Source: Tubulanus polymorphus (Eukaryota > Nemertea > Palaeonemertea > Tubulaniformes > Tubulanidae). From it: a stretch of DNA of 64,000 nucleotides. This document shows, piece after piece, positions 52,990 to 64,000 of the stretch; position 1 is the first letter of the stretch; each line of letters starts with the position of its first letter. A program made the position numbers and the translations under genes. Location of the stretch: the NCBI RefSeq assembly GCF_964204645.1, contig NC_134028.1, forward strand, positions 17,396,153 to 17,460,152. The letters run 5' to 3'. The notes under the pieces were generated by a model. That model saw only the letters and a list, made by a program, of their open reading frames with translations. It was not told the origin of the DNA and did not search any database.

Positions 52990-54828
52990 AATCTTATGCT
53001 CACCTTGCTGCAACGAATACGTAAACCATCAGCTTTTAGAAAGCAGCCAATTACTATGAAGGTTGATTTCGATTGTAGCTACAACATCAAACCTGATAAG
53101 GATTTAGTAATCGGTTCTGCGGCCCAAGACGTTCTCGATAATGGAGTCGCTTCTAACACTAGAGCAAAGTTCTACAAAGATGTTGCCAAATCCTATCGGT
53201 GTGTGCTATCTTACATCAAACTGAAAATCAATCCAGAAGATCAGCCATTGTAATTTCGCTCCATATTTCGTAATTTCTGGGTCCTGCTAAAGTACAAAAC
53301 TACGAAATTACGAAATATGAAACGTAATTACGAGATATGGAGCGAAATTACGAAACTACGAAATACGAAACTAAATTACGAAATGGAAATTTTTTCGCCA
53401 GTAGTGCTGAAATACGAACCGAAATACGAAACGAAATGGTCACATTTCAAACACACGCCCATACTATGGTCAAAGCTCGTTATGACGCTACGGGACTGTA
53501 AAAATCTCGGCGGTGCATGAAAATGATCTTTTGAAAGTACCATATTCAAGAATTTATTTTCTTAAACTGGAGGGTTTTTAGAACGCCATTTCCACGAACT
53601 CAGACGCGGTAAAGAATAGTGAAATGATAGGCCCTACACATGGACTACATGACGATCTTTTTACCGCTTAACAGCGTAGTGACGAGCAATTTGAAAAAAA
53701 TTCCGGCCGTGAATTTTCTTTTAGAATCCGCATCCCTTGCAAAATCCAGACTTTTAAGCTCCTCAGCAGAGGAGAAACGAGGTATCAATTTTTTAGCCTA
53801 AACACTGCAGGATATATTTTAAGGCACACTTCGTTCTCTAACCCGTAATTTATTAATCGCTACCTTCCAGTTGTATATGAGCATGCGCAGATCATACTCC
53901 CTGATGGCATCGCTAAACTCAGTCGCGGCACGGAACCCTGCCACACTAGACCGGGTGCGCATGTTTAAGCCAGCTCCACGAATCCGCTGCTATAGCGCAA
54001 AAAATTACAAAATTTTTGTTTCGTATTTCATTTTATACTTTAGCAGGACCCGCGAAAAAAAGACCATTTTGTTTCGTAGTTTAGCATTTCGTATAGTATT
54101 TCGTTTCGTACTTTAGCATTTCGTAATTTCGTTTCATATTTCGTAATTTCGTAGTTTCGTACTTTAGCAGGACCCTGATATCAGTCTTAGACGTGTGAAG
54201 ACGTTTTCGAATATGAAGTATTTTCTTAATACCTATCCAGTTGTGAAGAAGTCACTAGATATAGACAGCCTGGAAGACGAATCTAATGATTACACAACTA
54301 TGAGTGATGACGAACTACCAGTAAACCTCTTTACCATTACACCACCTAATGGAGAACCTACACATCGGTCTGCAGAGGAACAATGGCAGATGATTACAGA
54401 GTTAGTTGACCTTACTGGAGCTACAAGGTAAATATATTTATTGTTTAGTCAACATCTCTTTACTCTGAACTATGCTGAAATTTCCTGAGAGACAAAAATT
54501 GAAATTTGAACCCTGCAAGTGCAGATTATTTTCACTTTAATGGAAGTGCTTACAACATGCCCTCTTTTTTATTGATAGGTTCAAGACCCTGCCTAGGATG
54601 ATGATGACTATTCTCCTATTTCCAGTTAGTAACGCTGGATGTGAGCGTGTATTCAGCACCATAAGGAAAAACAAAACAGACTTTCGGGGCAGCCAATCTC
54701 CTAAAGTTCTTGAGTCGCTGGTGATCCTGAAAACAAGAGGGGGAACCTGTCATCTAAATAACCATATCAATGATTTGCTTAAGATGTGTAAATCAGCAAC
54801 TGCTAAATCATTAAAGCAGGACTAACTT
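52990..54828 (+). pseudogene. hAT transposase relic, interrupted
   Basis: Exon-like blocks: 53000-53253 (KPDKDLVIGSAAQDVLDNGV, FYKDVAKSYRCVLSYIK), 54195-54431 (EEQWQMITELVDL) and 54598-54825 with the C-terminal dimerisation signature LLFPVSNAGCERVFSTIRKN. Same order as in the complete hAT at 43.4-47.1 kb, but on the plus strand and more diverged. The N-terminal BED and catalytic parts are absent; a Maverick terminus abuts the left side. Confidence 0.8.
53251..54175. mobile_element. Non-autonomous element with TACGAAA-rich ends, inserted in the hAT relic
   Basis: Inverted ends GGGTCCTGCTAAAGTAC (from 53279) and GTACTTTAGCAGGACCC (to 54175), each followed inward by repeated AATTACGAAA / TTTCGTAATT. 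A further stretch of the same motif precedes 53279. No clear target duplication was found and no ORF is credible. Confidence 0.6.
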
Positions 54829-55329
54829 TTCATTATTCCACATAGTAGATAATTAATTATTAGGTATTTTTCTGTTGTGTTGTGATAAAAGTTATTTTTG
54901 CAATTACAAAACATAATGTGATCGAAGCTTGAGTGATATGTAATGTGTGACAATCATTCTGTCCAGCAGTATTTCTATGGTTAAAGTACTATATTCATAG
55001 ATGTTAATTATGTATAACATGTGTATCCAGATGTATTCTTGACAAAATCAAAAGTCTCAGTTTTATTAATATGTGGGCATAGCCAGTGTAGCCACGTGAT
55101 TTATTTATGACAATCAATTACTGCAGTATTAGTTTTAATGAATACAATTAATTTCACTTAAATCAAAGGTTTTGCTTCTTTTTAAATTTACTACTAGATG
55201 TAATCTTGATTTCTGGGTTTTGTGGGGCTTTTACTTATTTTCTTTGAAAATACAGGTTCTTTTTTTTTGGAAATTTAACAAATTTTGAAAATACAGGAAA
55301 ATCATCGAAAATACTTAAAATTTTGGTTT

Positions 55330-55760
55330 GTGCTACTTTAAAATTTTTGGGGGGTTGGCACCTCTTAACTGAGTTACGACATAAACGATTATCGCTCACA
55401 AACTTATATCCGTGCTCGACTATTGAATACTTCTGACAGTTCACGGACGCGTGATTTTCGCAACAATATACACAATTACGACTCGTACCAGGATATTTAC
55501 TGAATCTATTAAATTTGCTACCAGAATTTACTCCTGACTGGGTTTGTGTCAAAAATGCAGAACATTGGACATCTTGTGATTCAGTAGAATTATTAGAATA
55601 CAGTTCCAGTAAATCTTGCTCATTAGATAGAGATAGTAATGATTCGTCTAGAGTCTTTGACCAAGCGACCTCGAGAAATATTTTGAACAACGGGTAGTGG
55701 TAATTTCTTCAAAATAACCGGAACTAGCATATCCCCGTACGATTCGGATTTTTTAACCTA
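55330..55760 (-). mobile_element. BEL/Pao-like gag fragment
   Basis: Minus-strand frames read SESYGDMLVPVILKKLP (about 55752-55700) and, after a frame change, EVAWSKTLDES and the zinc-knuckle-like CVYCCENHASVNCQKY ... LC. This order is typical for the C-terminal gag part of Pao retrotransposons. No LTRs or pol seen. Dead fragment. Confidence 0.65.
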
Positions 55761-57433
55761 ATGTATCAAGTGAGCGCACATACATATTGATATTATCATA
55801 GAACAATCTAAGACTAGCAGCGGTATGCGATGGTTTTTTAATTTCTAACGTTGCTACCATATCATTATTTAAACAAGAGATCCACATATCTTAATATCTC
55901 TGGCGCAGAATGTTATCTTTGTAATGTATAGGCGCCATCTGATTGATGCATCTGTAAGGTTTTCCTTGAACACTTCATGGATGAGTAAAATCTGCTGATT
56001 TCTGTGAACAACATCATCAAAATCTAATCAGCAATCATCGCGGCAATACACGAGGTGTGGGCCTATTCGATTGTGCGCGCATAATCTTCCGTGAAGTAGC
56101 GTATCGATTGAATCTTCGGCTATTTGCATAATGAAATAGATATGGGGAGACGGAATCGATACTACGGCTATCAAATTAAAAATAAACATATAAGACTCTC
56201 CCATGACTGAGAAATGAGAAACTAGAACCGAGCAGATTAATAGATAAGATTAAAACACCGGTTTGTCTGCGTCAATCGAATATGCCCTTACATTGATTGA
56301 CAGCAGGAGCTCAGCCAACCGCATGGAGCAGTCTAGCCGTTTTATGAAACAAAATGCTCCACGAAATTTCTTTAAAAATCGCCACAAATTCATCGATTTC
56401 TCTTAAATGAACGCGATATTCAAAATTCCATTTCCAACAGATTTTAGCCGCATGATGAAGCTACATTTTGCACATAAATATAGTAGATTGCATGACTTCG
56501 TGTCAAAGTTATAACCTCATTTGTTAGCAAAAATTCGATTTTGGACCCATTACAACATAACAACATCAGATAAAAAAAGAGAAACAAATAGATTGGTCAA
56601 ATAATGTAAGTCTACCGTTTTACCATCCTGTACCTAATTTTTTGTATGCCTACAATTTTATGAACTGTAACAGTAGAAAAGCGAGTGAGAGAAGGTATGA
56701 ATGCGAGGGTGAGTGGGAAGTGTGTATTTGGGTACTTGATGCTACAAGTGAAAACTTTAAACAGGTTCACCCTGCAAATATATATGTTAAAAAACAATTA
56801 TGTATGTACTACTTTATTATATAACTCATGTTTATTAGCAAAATAAAGAATAATAATAATAATAATATACGCATGAACCAATCGTCTGGATTGACCAAAA
56901 CGATCTTGAATGATTTTAACAGCATGAGAAAACGTTCCGCCGCCGGACGACCAATAGGGTTAGACCTGGGAAACCAAACGACGTAAAGCCAAACAAACAA
57001 TCATAAGCGGGCCTCCCTCAGCTGCTCAGTGACACCGACGCCGGCATCGCTCTCTGTGCTTACGTATAACCGGTTGATCAACGTACCTATTGTGCCTCAG
57101 AGGATCTTGCATTCAGAAAAATCGTTCTGTTATTCTGTATTATTCTGTTATTATTCTGTAGGGCCTAGCAGTTCATGCAAACAACCACAGTCAGTCGAGA
57201 TTACCCTAGCAGTAGTACATCTTCGATACGAATCTCGTGTCGCAAGTGCCGGAACTTTTGTATTAAATGGAGTTTTTTTATACAAATCTTGATTGATATA
57301 AACACTTAGCTGGGAAATGATGGGAAAAATCAGAATAAACCAGTTTGGTCTTTTTAACAGAATCGCATTAATGAGGTTTAACAATACAAATAGCCCAGGT
57401 TAAATCGTTCGGCAGAAAAATGAAATTCATTTT
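55761..57433. other. Gene-free stretch
   Basis: No ORF or repeat that I can tie to a family. Ordinary AT-rich intergenic DNA. Confidence 0.5.
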
Positions 57434-57702
57434 AGTAATTGGTAATGTGTTTGTTCATACCAAAGGTCGAAGGGTCGAGCTCGTAAAAAATAAAAGAATT
57501 CTTGCTTTCTTACTTTCTTGGCAAGAATCTTGGTTTCTTACTCGTACCTCTCGTACGTAGATATATAAATAGTTTTGTAAAAATTATAAATATAAATTAT
57601 TAATCTTGGTATAGAAATTTAAGTGAAAACATACAATTTATTCATTTTTATATATTTCAGCCAATTTAACAGTCTATTGCTTAATTTAAATTATGTAACC
57701 TA

Positions 57703-57915
57703 TCATTTAATTCGTGAAATATATCTATGATTTCTCAAACTCTTTTTATTTTTATATTTCTTATTGCATATTTCACAACACTTAATATTATTCAATCTAT
57801 CTGAAATATAATTTATGTTATCTTTTAAATCAGCGTATCTAATCTTGCAATTATCATAGAATTCTAACAACTGTTTTATACTATGAATTGAAAATGAAAC
57901 TAATCCTGTAAGCAT
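57703..57915 (-). CDS. Short zinc-finger ORF in the mini-Maverick (70 aa)
   Basis: A helical N-terminal part, then CEICNKKYKNKKSLRNH near the C-terminus, a C2H2 finger lacking its second His before the stop, so probably truncated. Function unknown. Confidence 0.4.
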   Translation of the reverse strand: MLTGLVSFSIHSIKQLLEFYDNCKIRYADLKDNINYISDRLNNIKCCEICNKKYKNKKSLRNHRYISRIK

Positions 57916-58108
57916 AATGATTGATTTAATATTCTGTTGATTTTTATATATTAGATGTAATAAATTTAATATATTTTAACTCATTTAATTATTCGATTAA
58001 TTCCCTAATCTGATTCAATAACTTTTTTATGATTATTTCTATGATTGTTTCCATTTAACTTCTTTAACTTTATTTTCAATTATTTACTCAATTTTATATT
58101 TTCATTCA

Positions 58109-58216
58109 TCAAATCTTACTAATATTTTCATAGTAAAAGAAAAGCGCAGCCAATATTAACCCTCCTGCTATAAGATAATGTTTTAAATCAATTTTTCCCA
58201 GTTGGAATGAAACCAT
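58109..58216 (-). CDS. Tiny membrane protein in the mini-Maverick (35 aa)
   Basis: Reads MVSFQLGKIDLKHYLIAGGL followed by more hydrophobic residues to give one membrane segment. An ATG four bases upstream (58220-58218) sits in the AATTTTTTTTCGTTAAATAAATG motif used by Mav1 late-type genes, but its frame closes quickly; a small indel may separate motif and frame. Confidence 0.4.
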   Translation of the reverse strand: MVSFQLGKIDLKHYLIAGGLILAALFFYYENISKI

Positions 58217-58351
58217 CCATTTATTTAACGAAAAAAAATTAAAAGATTAATAAGTAATTTGATTTATCTTATTTTGAATATGAATATTTAGAGTTGAAAT
58301 ATTATTGAGTTATGATATTTGAAATTTTCCAATTACTTATACAGCTTAATC

Positions 58352-58990
58352 TTATTTCAATATATATTTATTATTCTTTTCACATTCGATATGTTTAACT
58401 GTTTGATAATGTTTTGATTTATGTGATCTTAAATATTTACCTCCACAATAACAATACACTTTTTCATTAGGATTGAATTTTCTAAATTCATTATCTAAAT
58501 TACATTGAACTGCAATATCTTTGAATGATTTTTCATTATCTAATTCACATTGAATTCCAATATTTGATGAATTTTCATTATAAATAATTTGTTTATTATC
58601 AAAATTGAAATAATATAATTGTCTTTTTTCAATTCTTAAGTTAATCAAATCATTATAATCTTTTGAAAGTATTATATTACTTTTTCTTTCATTGAAAGGA
58701 ATTTTAAGAATATTTATTATGTTTTCATCTAAAGTTCCTTTAAAATTTAAAACTGTATTAAATATTTTAGGATTTTTGATTCCATTATCAAAAGCATCTA
58801 CTAGTTCAGTAATTAAATATGTTTCATTTGATAATATTTGATTAATCATAGTAATGTTATCAATTTTATAATGTCTTGTGGACACTAAATTTGTTGCTGA
58901 AATATAATTTTTAATGTTAAACTGTGAAAATATCTTATTGGTTTCATTGATTTCGATTTTGAATTTGGGTTCTTCTTCTTCTGTCTTCAT
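58352..58990 (-). CDS. Unknown protein with C-terminal zinc-binding motif (212 aa)
   Basis: An uninterrupted 212-codon frame. The body (FNIKNYISATNLVSTRHYKI, ITELVDAFDNGIKNPKIF) has no recognised motif. The C-terminus CYCGGKYLRSHKSKHYQTVKH is a CxC...H...H finger. Two CELDNEKSF/CNLDNEF-like repeats lie just before it. It lies closest to the right terminus, in the place occupied by the polymerase in full elements, suggesting early expression. The survival of the frame in such a degraded neighbourhood suggests recent activity or selection. Confidence 0.6.
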   Translation of the reverse strand: MKTEEEEPKFKIEINETNKIFSQFNIKNYISATNLVSTRHYKIDNITMINQILSNETYLITELVDAFDNGIKNPKIFNTVLNFKGTLDENIINILKIPFNERKSNIILSKDYNDLINLRIEKRQLYYFNFDNKQIIYNENSSNIGIQCELDNEKSFKDIAVQCNLDNEFRKFNPNEKVYCYCGGKYLRSHKSKHYQTVKHIECEKNNKYILK

Positions 58991-59345
58991 TTTTATAACA
59001 AAAGTTTTATTAAAATGAATCTACCACATATAAATATAAATATTCAATGATTTAAATATGAATTATTTCACTCACGCTTTACTCACACTTTATATGTTAA
59101 AAATCAAGAATTTAACGCATATAAATATGAGTATTCAATGTTTTAAATATGAATTATTTTACTCACACTTTTTATGTTAAAAATTTATATTTTATCATTC
59201 GAAATCTATATTTGATCTTATTTTCTAGATTATTATGCTAATATTTTACTCTCACTTTTAAAACATGAATATTTTAAGAGTTAAGAGTAAATGGTAATGT
59301 GTTTGTTTTGTTCATAACAAAGGTTGAAGGGGCGAGTGTGTAAAA

Positions 59346-59766
59346 AATAAAAATAAATTCATTTTCAGCATACATGAAAATCGTACTAACACAAATTGAC
59401 CTTAAGACCTCTCAATCAACATCGCCATAGAACATTTGTCAGCAGATGTAATACATTAACCACAGCAATAACCACCACTAATACCATACCAGAGTATAAT
59501 CTTCTTACCAAAAATGCTTCAAGGACCATGGGCCTCTTGTTGGAAAATAGCCCGTACCTATTCAAGTAATTTGTATAAATATGGACTAACAATAAGTTGG
59601 TTATGAAACAGTTCAAAAAATTGTATTAAGTACAAAATCATCATTCTAATCGGTTGAAAAATGGAAGGCATACAAAAATATCTTCTACATTTTCTATATC
59701 TACGTAAATGAACAATCCCTTAAAGCAAGTTTTTGTCAAAGCTGATTAATAGTTTCCGTTTAATGG
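59346..59766. other. 3' flank of the phospholipase gene
   Basis: No credible ORF; probably the 3' untranslated region or intergenic sequence of the gene on the minus strand. Confidence 0.4.
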
Positions 59767-60605
59767 TCAACGACGTCGGATTCTTATTGGAGCACTCGCC
59801 CTTTTTGAGAATACAGTACGAATATCTTCCATGAAACGTTTGCCTTTATCGATGAAATTCCACAATTTGTCCAACATTTTTGTTTTGTAATTTTTTAGTT
59901 TTCTCGATGGATTGTAATGCCTGATGTTGTCACGGAAACAAACAGCAGCGATTTTGTCGCACAGACACAAAGACGTATCACATACAGTGTTGACTGAATC
60001 TAAAATGGAGAAAAACAACGATTACAGCGTATTTCTATCGATACATCATATGACGTGTATATGCACATATGGTACGTAACTTACCACAGTGAATAGTCTG
60101 ATTTCTATAAATCCAGTAATACATATTAATATGTGGATTTTTAGATATTTCGTATATATGCTTTCTTTTGCAAGTCGTTTGCCGGATATCGTAATAACAT
60201 TTATCATGTCGCATGCAACACCTACAAAAATATATTTAGGCCACCTAATGAAAGTGTCGGATTACCAAGTTCAGCCTTTAAATGTACAACTTGTCTTATT
60301 ATTTCTAATTGACGCGTTTAACTGATCAATAACCCTTGGTGCATAGATCATATCTATTTACATTAACGCATTCCTAAATAAATAATCAATGCACACAAGA
60401 TAATGTTTTTATGATGTGACTTAAGGAATCAATGAATTGCCTACGTATCAATAGGATCTAATGGAAGGCCTCTTCCTCCAAAACCGCACCATCGACCATA
60501 TCCATTGAAAAGGGAAGCTGAGTGTCCGGTGACGATTTGAACCATTTGCCCAAACTGATCCAATCTGCGTTTTTCCCTTACCAAGCCTAGAACAAAGTGT
60601 TCTTT
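59767..60605 (-). CDS. Secreted phospholipase A2 (three exons recognised)
   Basis: Host gene. Exon 60605-60445 carries FGQMVQ and the calcium-binding loop YGRWCGFGGRGLPLDPID; the donor after GATAC is GTAGGC. Exon 60221-60085 begins after ...TTTTTGTAG and supplies CCMRHDKCYY with the catalytic His-Asp pair; donor GTAAGT. Exon 59999-59767 begins after CCATTTTAG and holds CLCDKIAAVCF, the second conserved Asp helix, and ends at 59767. All three junctions keep phase. The enzyme hydrolyses the sn-2 ester of phospholipids using Ca2+ and is normally secreted; the exon for the signal peptide was not found and must lie upstream. The first Cys of the usual YGCxCG loop is Arg here. The C-terminal tail is long and basic. 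Confidence 0.85.
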
Positions 60606-62592
60606 CTGAATACAACATTTTGTCACCCTTCGAAAATGCATGAAATGTGTATCATTAATAAGTCTCGATTTGATTAAATATAAGTCATTATGTTCACACG
60701 TAAAGCAACCTACCTAAACTTTTGTCAGTTACCAAAATCAGCGTCAATATGTATCTGATGACACTACGAATGTTAGTATTCCTTAATCAAATCAAATATG
60801 GTTTAGATTTCTCGTTTTCAAATTATGTTGGAAATATATCATGTTCGAGCATCAACTCACATTTTTCCTCTCGCTTTCAGAATACGGCATAAATAGAATT
60901 GTATTTAACTAACTCAGCATCGTTTGCGGTTATAAATAAGTAAATAATCGACCTAAATCGGCTGTAATCATTGCTGTTCACACATCAACGAAAGGTTGAC
61001 ATCGATAAACCTCAGATATTCTAATATGTTTAACGTATTAATTAAGACTAAATATGTATAATCGATGTGGTGTATTGCCTATGATTATGTTGTTATTATA
61101 ACCCGCACTAAGCAAGCGTACAGATAATCGATACTCAAAACATTGTATATGATAATGAGTCTAATTGAATCGTTTAATCATTAATGAATACCCCAAGCTT
61201 AATTCAATTCATTCGATCTATATATATTTCATATGAAAATGATATTATAATATCATTTTCATATGTAAGTTCATTAAACACGTATCAAGTGACAAATGCT
61301 GAGATGAGTATTGTGCTCACTGGAACGTTCAAATAGTACGAACGCGTTTTTGGAGGGGCGGGACAAAAATTATACTTACTTTGTACGGGAAGGGGGTTAA
61401 AGTAAAATGTGCGTATTCTTTGTGATGGGGTGGTACTTAGTGAACTGGAAATATTCAAAATTACGTCAAATGGTAGTACAAAAAACTGAATAACACGCAT
61501 TCTAATATTATCCTACTCTAAATATCATGTTTAATTAAAGGTACGTAGGTAAACAGGTAATACATTATGGCTAATTCGTTGGGTGAGAGGGAGGGAAATT
61601 TACGTACGGATGGGGTACCACAAAATAAGTACCAATATCGTATAAAGGGGAGGGGGTCTAAACTAGACATATACGTAAAGAATACCTCTCAGCTATTGAT
61701 CTCATAGATCAAAAACACTAGGGTTAATCCTCCTCCTACCATGGATAGAAATACCACGTCATACGAAAATCAGTAAAAAAACTATAGATTGTAGACAAAG
61801 GCCGAAATCCAGGACGCCTATTTCACACAGAAATTTGGTTGCTTTCAACGACCTTAATGCGCCTTCCTCCCGTCATTTAAACCACAGCTCAAGCATGAAG
61901 AAAATCAGTCTAAACCTCTACACCTTAGAGCTGTTATAAGCTCCAAAATGGGTTTTTAAAACGCCGACATGTAGAGCGGAAGTAATTCAAATATGGTTAT
62001 TTCACACACCAACATGACTGTGGCGGCCATACTGGGTGATAAAAGGGCTCATACTCTTTCCATCACAAAGCCATAGATCGCGTAATAAACACATTGTTAT
62101 GAAGCGGTTGACGGAAACAAGCTCGAAATTGCTCACCAAATCAGGTCGACCCTAGTTCCAGGACGCGTTAACTACCTTGCAATCTTGGGTTACGGATATA
62201 CACGTTTTTAGTGTATTATTAGATTTCAAGGTCGTTTTCGCTACCAAAATGCTGGTCAAATGATATCGTTCAGAAACATATTTAAATACGAAGACAAGAA
62301 CTTTGGAAATTAAGGTACGTTTGTTTTTAATTCATACTGAAAGGTGTCTGGACTTAATTGTCGAAGAATGAGAACAGGAATAGACAATTAATAGGAATAT
62401 GGTAAACTGTAAAACGTGGATAGCAATTAATGGAAAATTGTAAGTCGGTATTGGAAAATCAGAAATCTTCTGCCAGTTTACCAGTTTACCGCCAGGGACC
62501 ATGTCAATGATTCAACTGCCAACTGGAGCGGGGGCTGGTTCATACAACATGGCACTAATAAGAAGTGGGATGATATATATGAATGAATTTCA
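60606..62592. other. Upstream region of the phospholipase gene, gene-free otherwise
   Basis: Presumably contains the first exon and promoter of the phospholipase gene, but I cannot locate them. It includes an exact palindrome at 61230-61265. Confidence 0.4.
61230..61265. repeat. Perfect 36-bp palindrome
   Basis: CATATGAAAATGATATTA followed by its exact reverse complement, no spacer. Possibly the remains of a foldback element, or chance in AT-rich DNA. Confidence 0.85.
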
Positions 62593-62800
62593 GATTGGAA
62601 CCACTGGCTAAAAGAAAGAGGTTCGACACCACGAATCTATTCGGAGTTAACTTCGTCAACTGGTCTGAAAGATATTCCTTTTGATGGCACGCCATTTATT
62701 TATGACAGTCGTCTGGTGCTTAACTGTCACCATGGCGCTGATTATAATAAGAGTAAAAAAGAGACGCCGCAAGTCTTTGAATGCAAGTCGTTGTTTTAGT
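62593..62800 (+). pseudogene. Exon-like fragment, possibly CARF-like domain (part 1)
   Basis: After a possible acceptor TTTCAG the plus strand reads WNHWLKERGSTPRIYSELTS, then FDGTPFIYDSRLVLNCHHGA before a stop at about 62800. It reminds me of the DNA-binding-like domain of calcium-responsive transcription factor relatives found in many invertebrates and in some transposons. Family assignment is uncertain. Confidence 0.35.
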
Positions 62801-63341
62801 TTGATGGTTTATAGTGTGAGTGCAGTAAGTTCGTATATCTTTGGTGGAGGATCATGTATTCATTAACAAAAAAGCTTGACTGCCCTGCATCGATAAAAGT
62901 GAATAAGGTTGTCCAATTTCCTGATATAATGGAGATTACCGCTTAATCCTAAAGTATTATGCATTGTTACTCGAATTATGTGATTTATTTATCAACGGTA
63001 ACACTGTACGTTGTTAAGAAAACGGTTCGGCGAAACTCCGACAGAATTTGCATGACTTGTCAATAAATGGATAAATACAATATCATATTCAGTTGCCCGA
63101 CATATAGGACCACAAGGAAAACCCGTTGGGGATGAGGTAATTTGTCCGCGAAACAATGATTCTGATTATTAAGGCCTAGGGATTTTGGTAAGATTTACTC
63201 AAAAATGTTGCTTGACACTTCTTTGCTTTAAATTGGCTTTATTTTTTTAGTGGACAATTTAAGGAAATTATTCTATCTGGAACTTTGCTCATTTGAATTT
63301 TACAAATACGCGTAACGTACCACATGTGTTTTAATTTTCAG

Positions 63342-63453
63342 ACAGCAAATATGTGCGAGCCTGTTGATCCTGTAATCGTACAGAAGATACGCAGCCTGAC
63401 ATTAAACAGAGTTCGGAAAGTGTCTGAAATGATGCCATACATCTGTAATTAGT
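63342..63453 (+). pseudogene. Exon-like fragment, possibly CARF-like domain (part 2)
   Basis: After TTTTCAG the plus strand reads CEPVDPVIVQKIRSLTLNRV then RKVSEMMPYICN and a stop. The pattern (acidic lead, VxxKIxxL, VxxVxEM) fits the segment that follows part 1 in such proteins. Probably the same decayed gene. Confidence 0.35.
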
Positions 63454-63548
63454 CGTTACTTCACTACTCATAAAGATATCGAAAATGTATGTTGAATGAG
63501 AAGTATACTCGCCAGAGAAGCAAGGTAAATGCAGCCATCAGAATAACA

Positions 63549-63826
63549 CCAGCAAAAAACAATATGAAATAAAAAAGTTAGTTGATGTTACAAAAGAAAT
63601 TGAACACAAAATATTAAAATTAGAAAAGATAAAAACTAAATATGGAGATAAAGTATCAGCAAATTTAAGTTACTGTAATTTTAGTTCAACGCGAAAATTT
63701 AAAGTATTTCTACCTGATAAATGAGTTTCATTGAGTACAGAGGAATTGAAAGATTTAGAAGGATTTAAAATAATCTATCATGGAAAAAATGAAGACGGTC
63801 ATCATGATTTAGAAATTGTTGATTAA
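63549..63826 (+). pseudogene. Maverick relic: small OB-like protein, third copy
   Basis: Reads KKLVDVTKEIEHKILKLEK, IKTKYGDKVSANLSYCNFSS, then a TGA (63722-63724) in place of the Trp codon, then ELKDLEGFKIIYHGKNEDGH and ends at 63826. Closest to the 49012-49290 copy, in opposite orientation. Confidence 0.85.
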
Positions 63827-63875
63827 ATAAAAAATAAATTGATAAAAAAATTAATTAAATATTAAGAATCCGAAA

Positions 63876-63935
63876 TGACTTATCTGGACAATTTAATTGT
63901 TCCACATAGATAGACAAAAGTAGTGAGATATTTAA
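63876..63935 (+). other. Conserved intergenic hairpin block, third copy
   Basis: GGACAATTTAATTGTTCC (63886-63903) in the TGACTTATCTGG ... AGATAGACAAAAGTAGTGAG context, again between two converging gene ends. Confidence 0.65.
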
Positions 63936-63980
63936 TTAATTAAAAATGAAATTATTTTTTTTTGCTTCTTTTCTAAAATA

Positions 63981-64000
63981 TTAATCCATTTTTATTTTTA
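63981..64000 (-). pseudogene. Maverick relic: 3' tip of the 127-aa membrane protein gene
   Basis: TTAATCCATTTTTATTTTTA is the reverse complement of the 3' end of the gene at 48504-48861 (...AAAATGGATTAA). The rest lies beyond the window, so this relic continues to the right. Confidence 0.6.

Larger units (their letters stand above)
57434..59345. mobile_element. Mini-Maverick (internally deleted, zinc-finger cargo)
   Basis: The left terminus AGTAATTGGTAATGTG carries AAAGGTCGAAGGGTCGAG. Near the right side the inner arm AGTAAATGGTAATGTGTTTG with AAAGGTTGAAGGGGCGAG lies at about 59285-59337; the expected outer arm beyond it is missing. Subterminal AT-rich repeats (ATTTAAATATGAATTATTTC, CTCACACTTT) resemble those before the 52.9-kb terminus. 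It holds three minus-strand ORFs but no polymerase, integrase or capsid genes, so it is either a non-autonomous derivative or a deletion product. Confidence 0.65.

Noticed and set aside
61285..61500. 71-codon minus-strand ORF, looked at as a possible first exon of the phospholipase
   Set aside because: No signal-peptide-like start joined to a matching donor; the distance and phase could not be supported.

Overview
The window is AT-rich nuclear DNA from an invertebrate, probably a marine lophotrochozoan and perhaps a mollusc (an inference from the mix of transposons, introns and one host gene; the species cannot be read from the sequence). It is almost entirely mobile DNA. Only one ordinary host gene is recognisable: a secreted phospholipase A2 at about 59.8-60.6 kb on the minus strand, with canonical splice sites.

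The main feature is a nearly complete Maverick/Polinton element (called Mav1 here) at 2257-19450. It has 549-bp terminal inverted repeats and a 6-bp target duplication (GATATA), and an unoccupied copy of the target survives at 35485-35490. Plus-strand genes on the left encode an HNH nuclease, two small proteins, a retroviral-type integrase with a chromodomain, and an A32-like packaging ATPase. Minus-strand genes on the right encode a zinc-finger protein, the major capsid protein, a coiled-coil membrane protein, another membrane-anchored protein, several tiny membrane proteins, the likely penton, a small OB-like protein and a protein-primed family B DNA polymerase. The two gene sets converge on a large inverted repeat. 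The element has a few single lesions: an integrase stop, two frameshifts and one missing start codon. No adenain-type protease was found.

Around and after Mav1 lie three copies (A, B, C) of a long non-autonomous repeat. It is made of a 31-bp minisatellite, a unique body and, in A and C, a terminal array of short hairpins. Mav1 sits inside copy A. Copies A and C end directly against broken Maverick DNA. From 42.7 to 53.0 kb there are nested Maverick relics (integrase, ATPase, small genes, OB-like gene, polymerase). One is split by a 3.7-kb hAT transposon with a 6-bp target duplication, and another abuts a second, decayed hAT. A 1.9-kb mini-Maverick carrying zinc-finger ORFs lies at 57.4-59.3 kb, and another relic begins at 63.55 kb. 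The rest holds an intron-containing transposon-like gene (21.8-25.1 kb), reverse-transcriptase and BEL/Pao gag fragments, foldback MITEs and gene-poor DNA.

The most notable signals are shared by the Maverick copies. Their termini are long palindromes whose two arms change together between subfamilies. An 8-bp tandem motif (AGGTCGAR) is conserved just inside the ends. Late-type genes start at T-rich tracts followed by TAAATG, recalling poxvirus late promoters, whereas the polymerase has a TATA box. A small hairpin between gene modules shows compensatory base changes.
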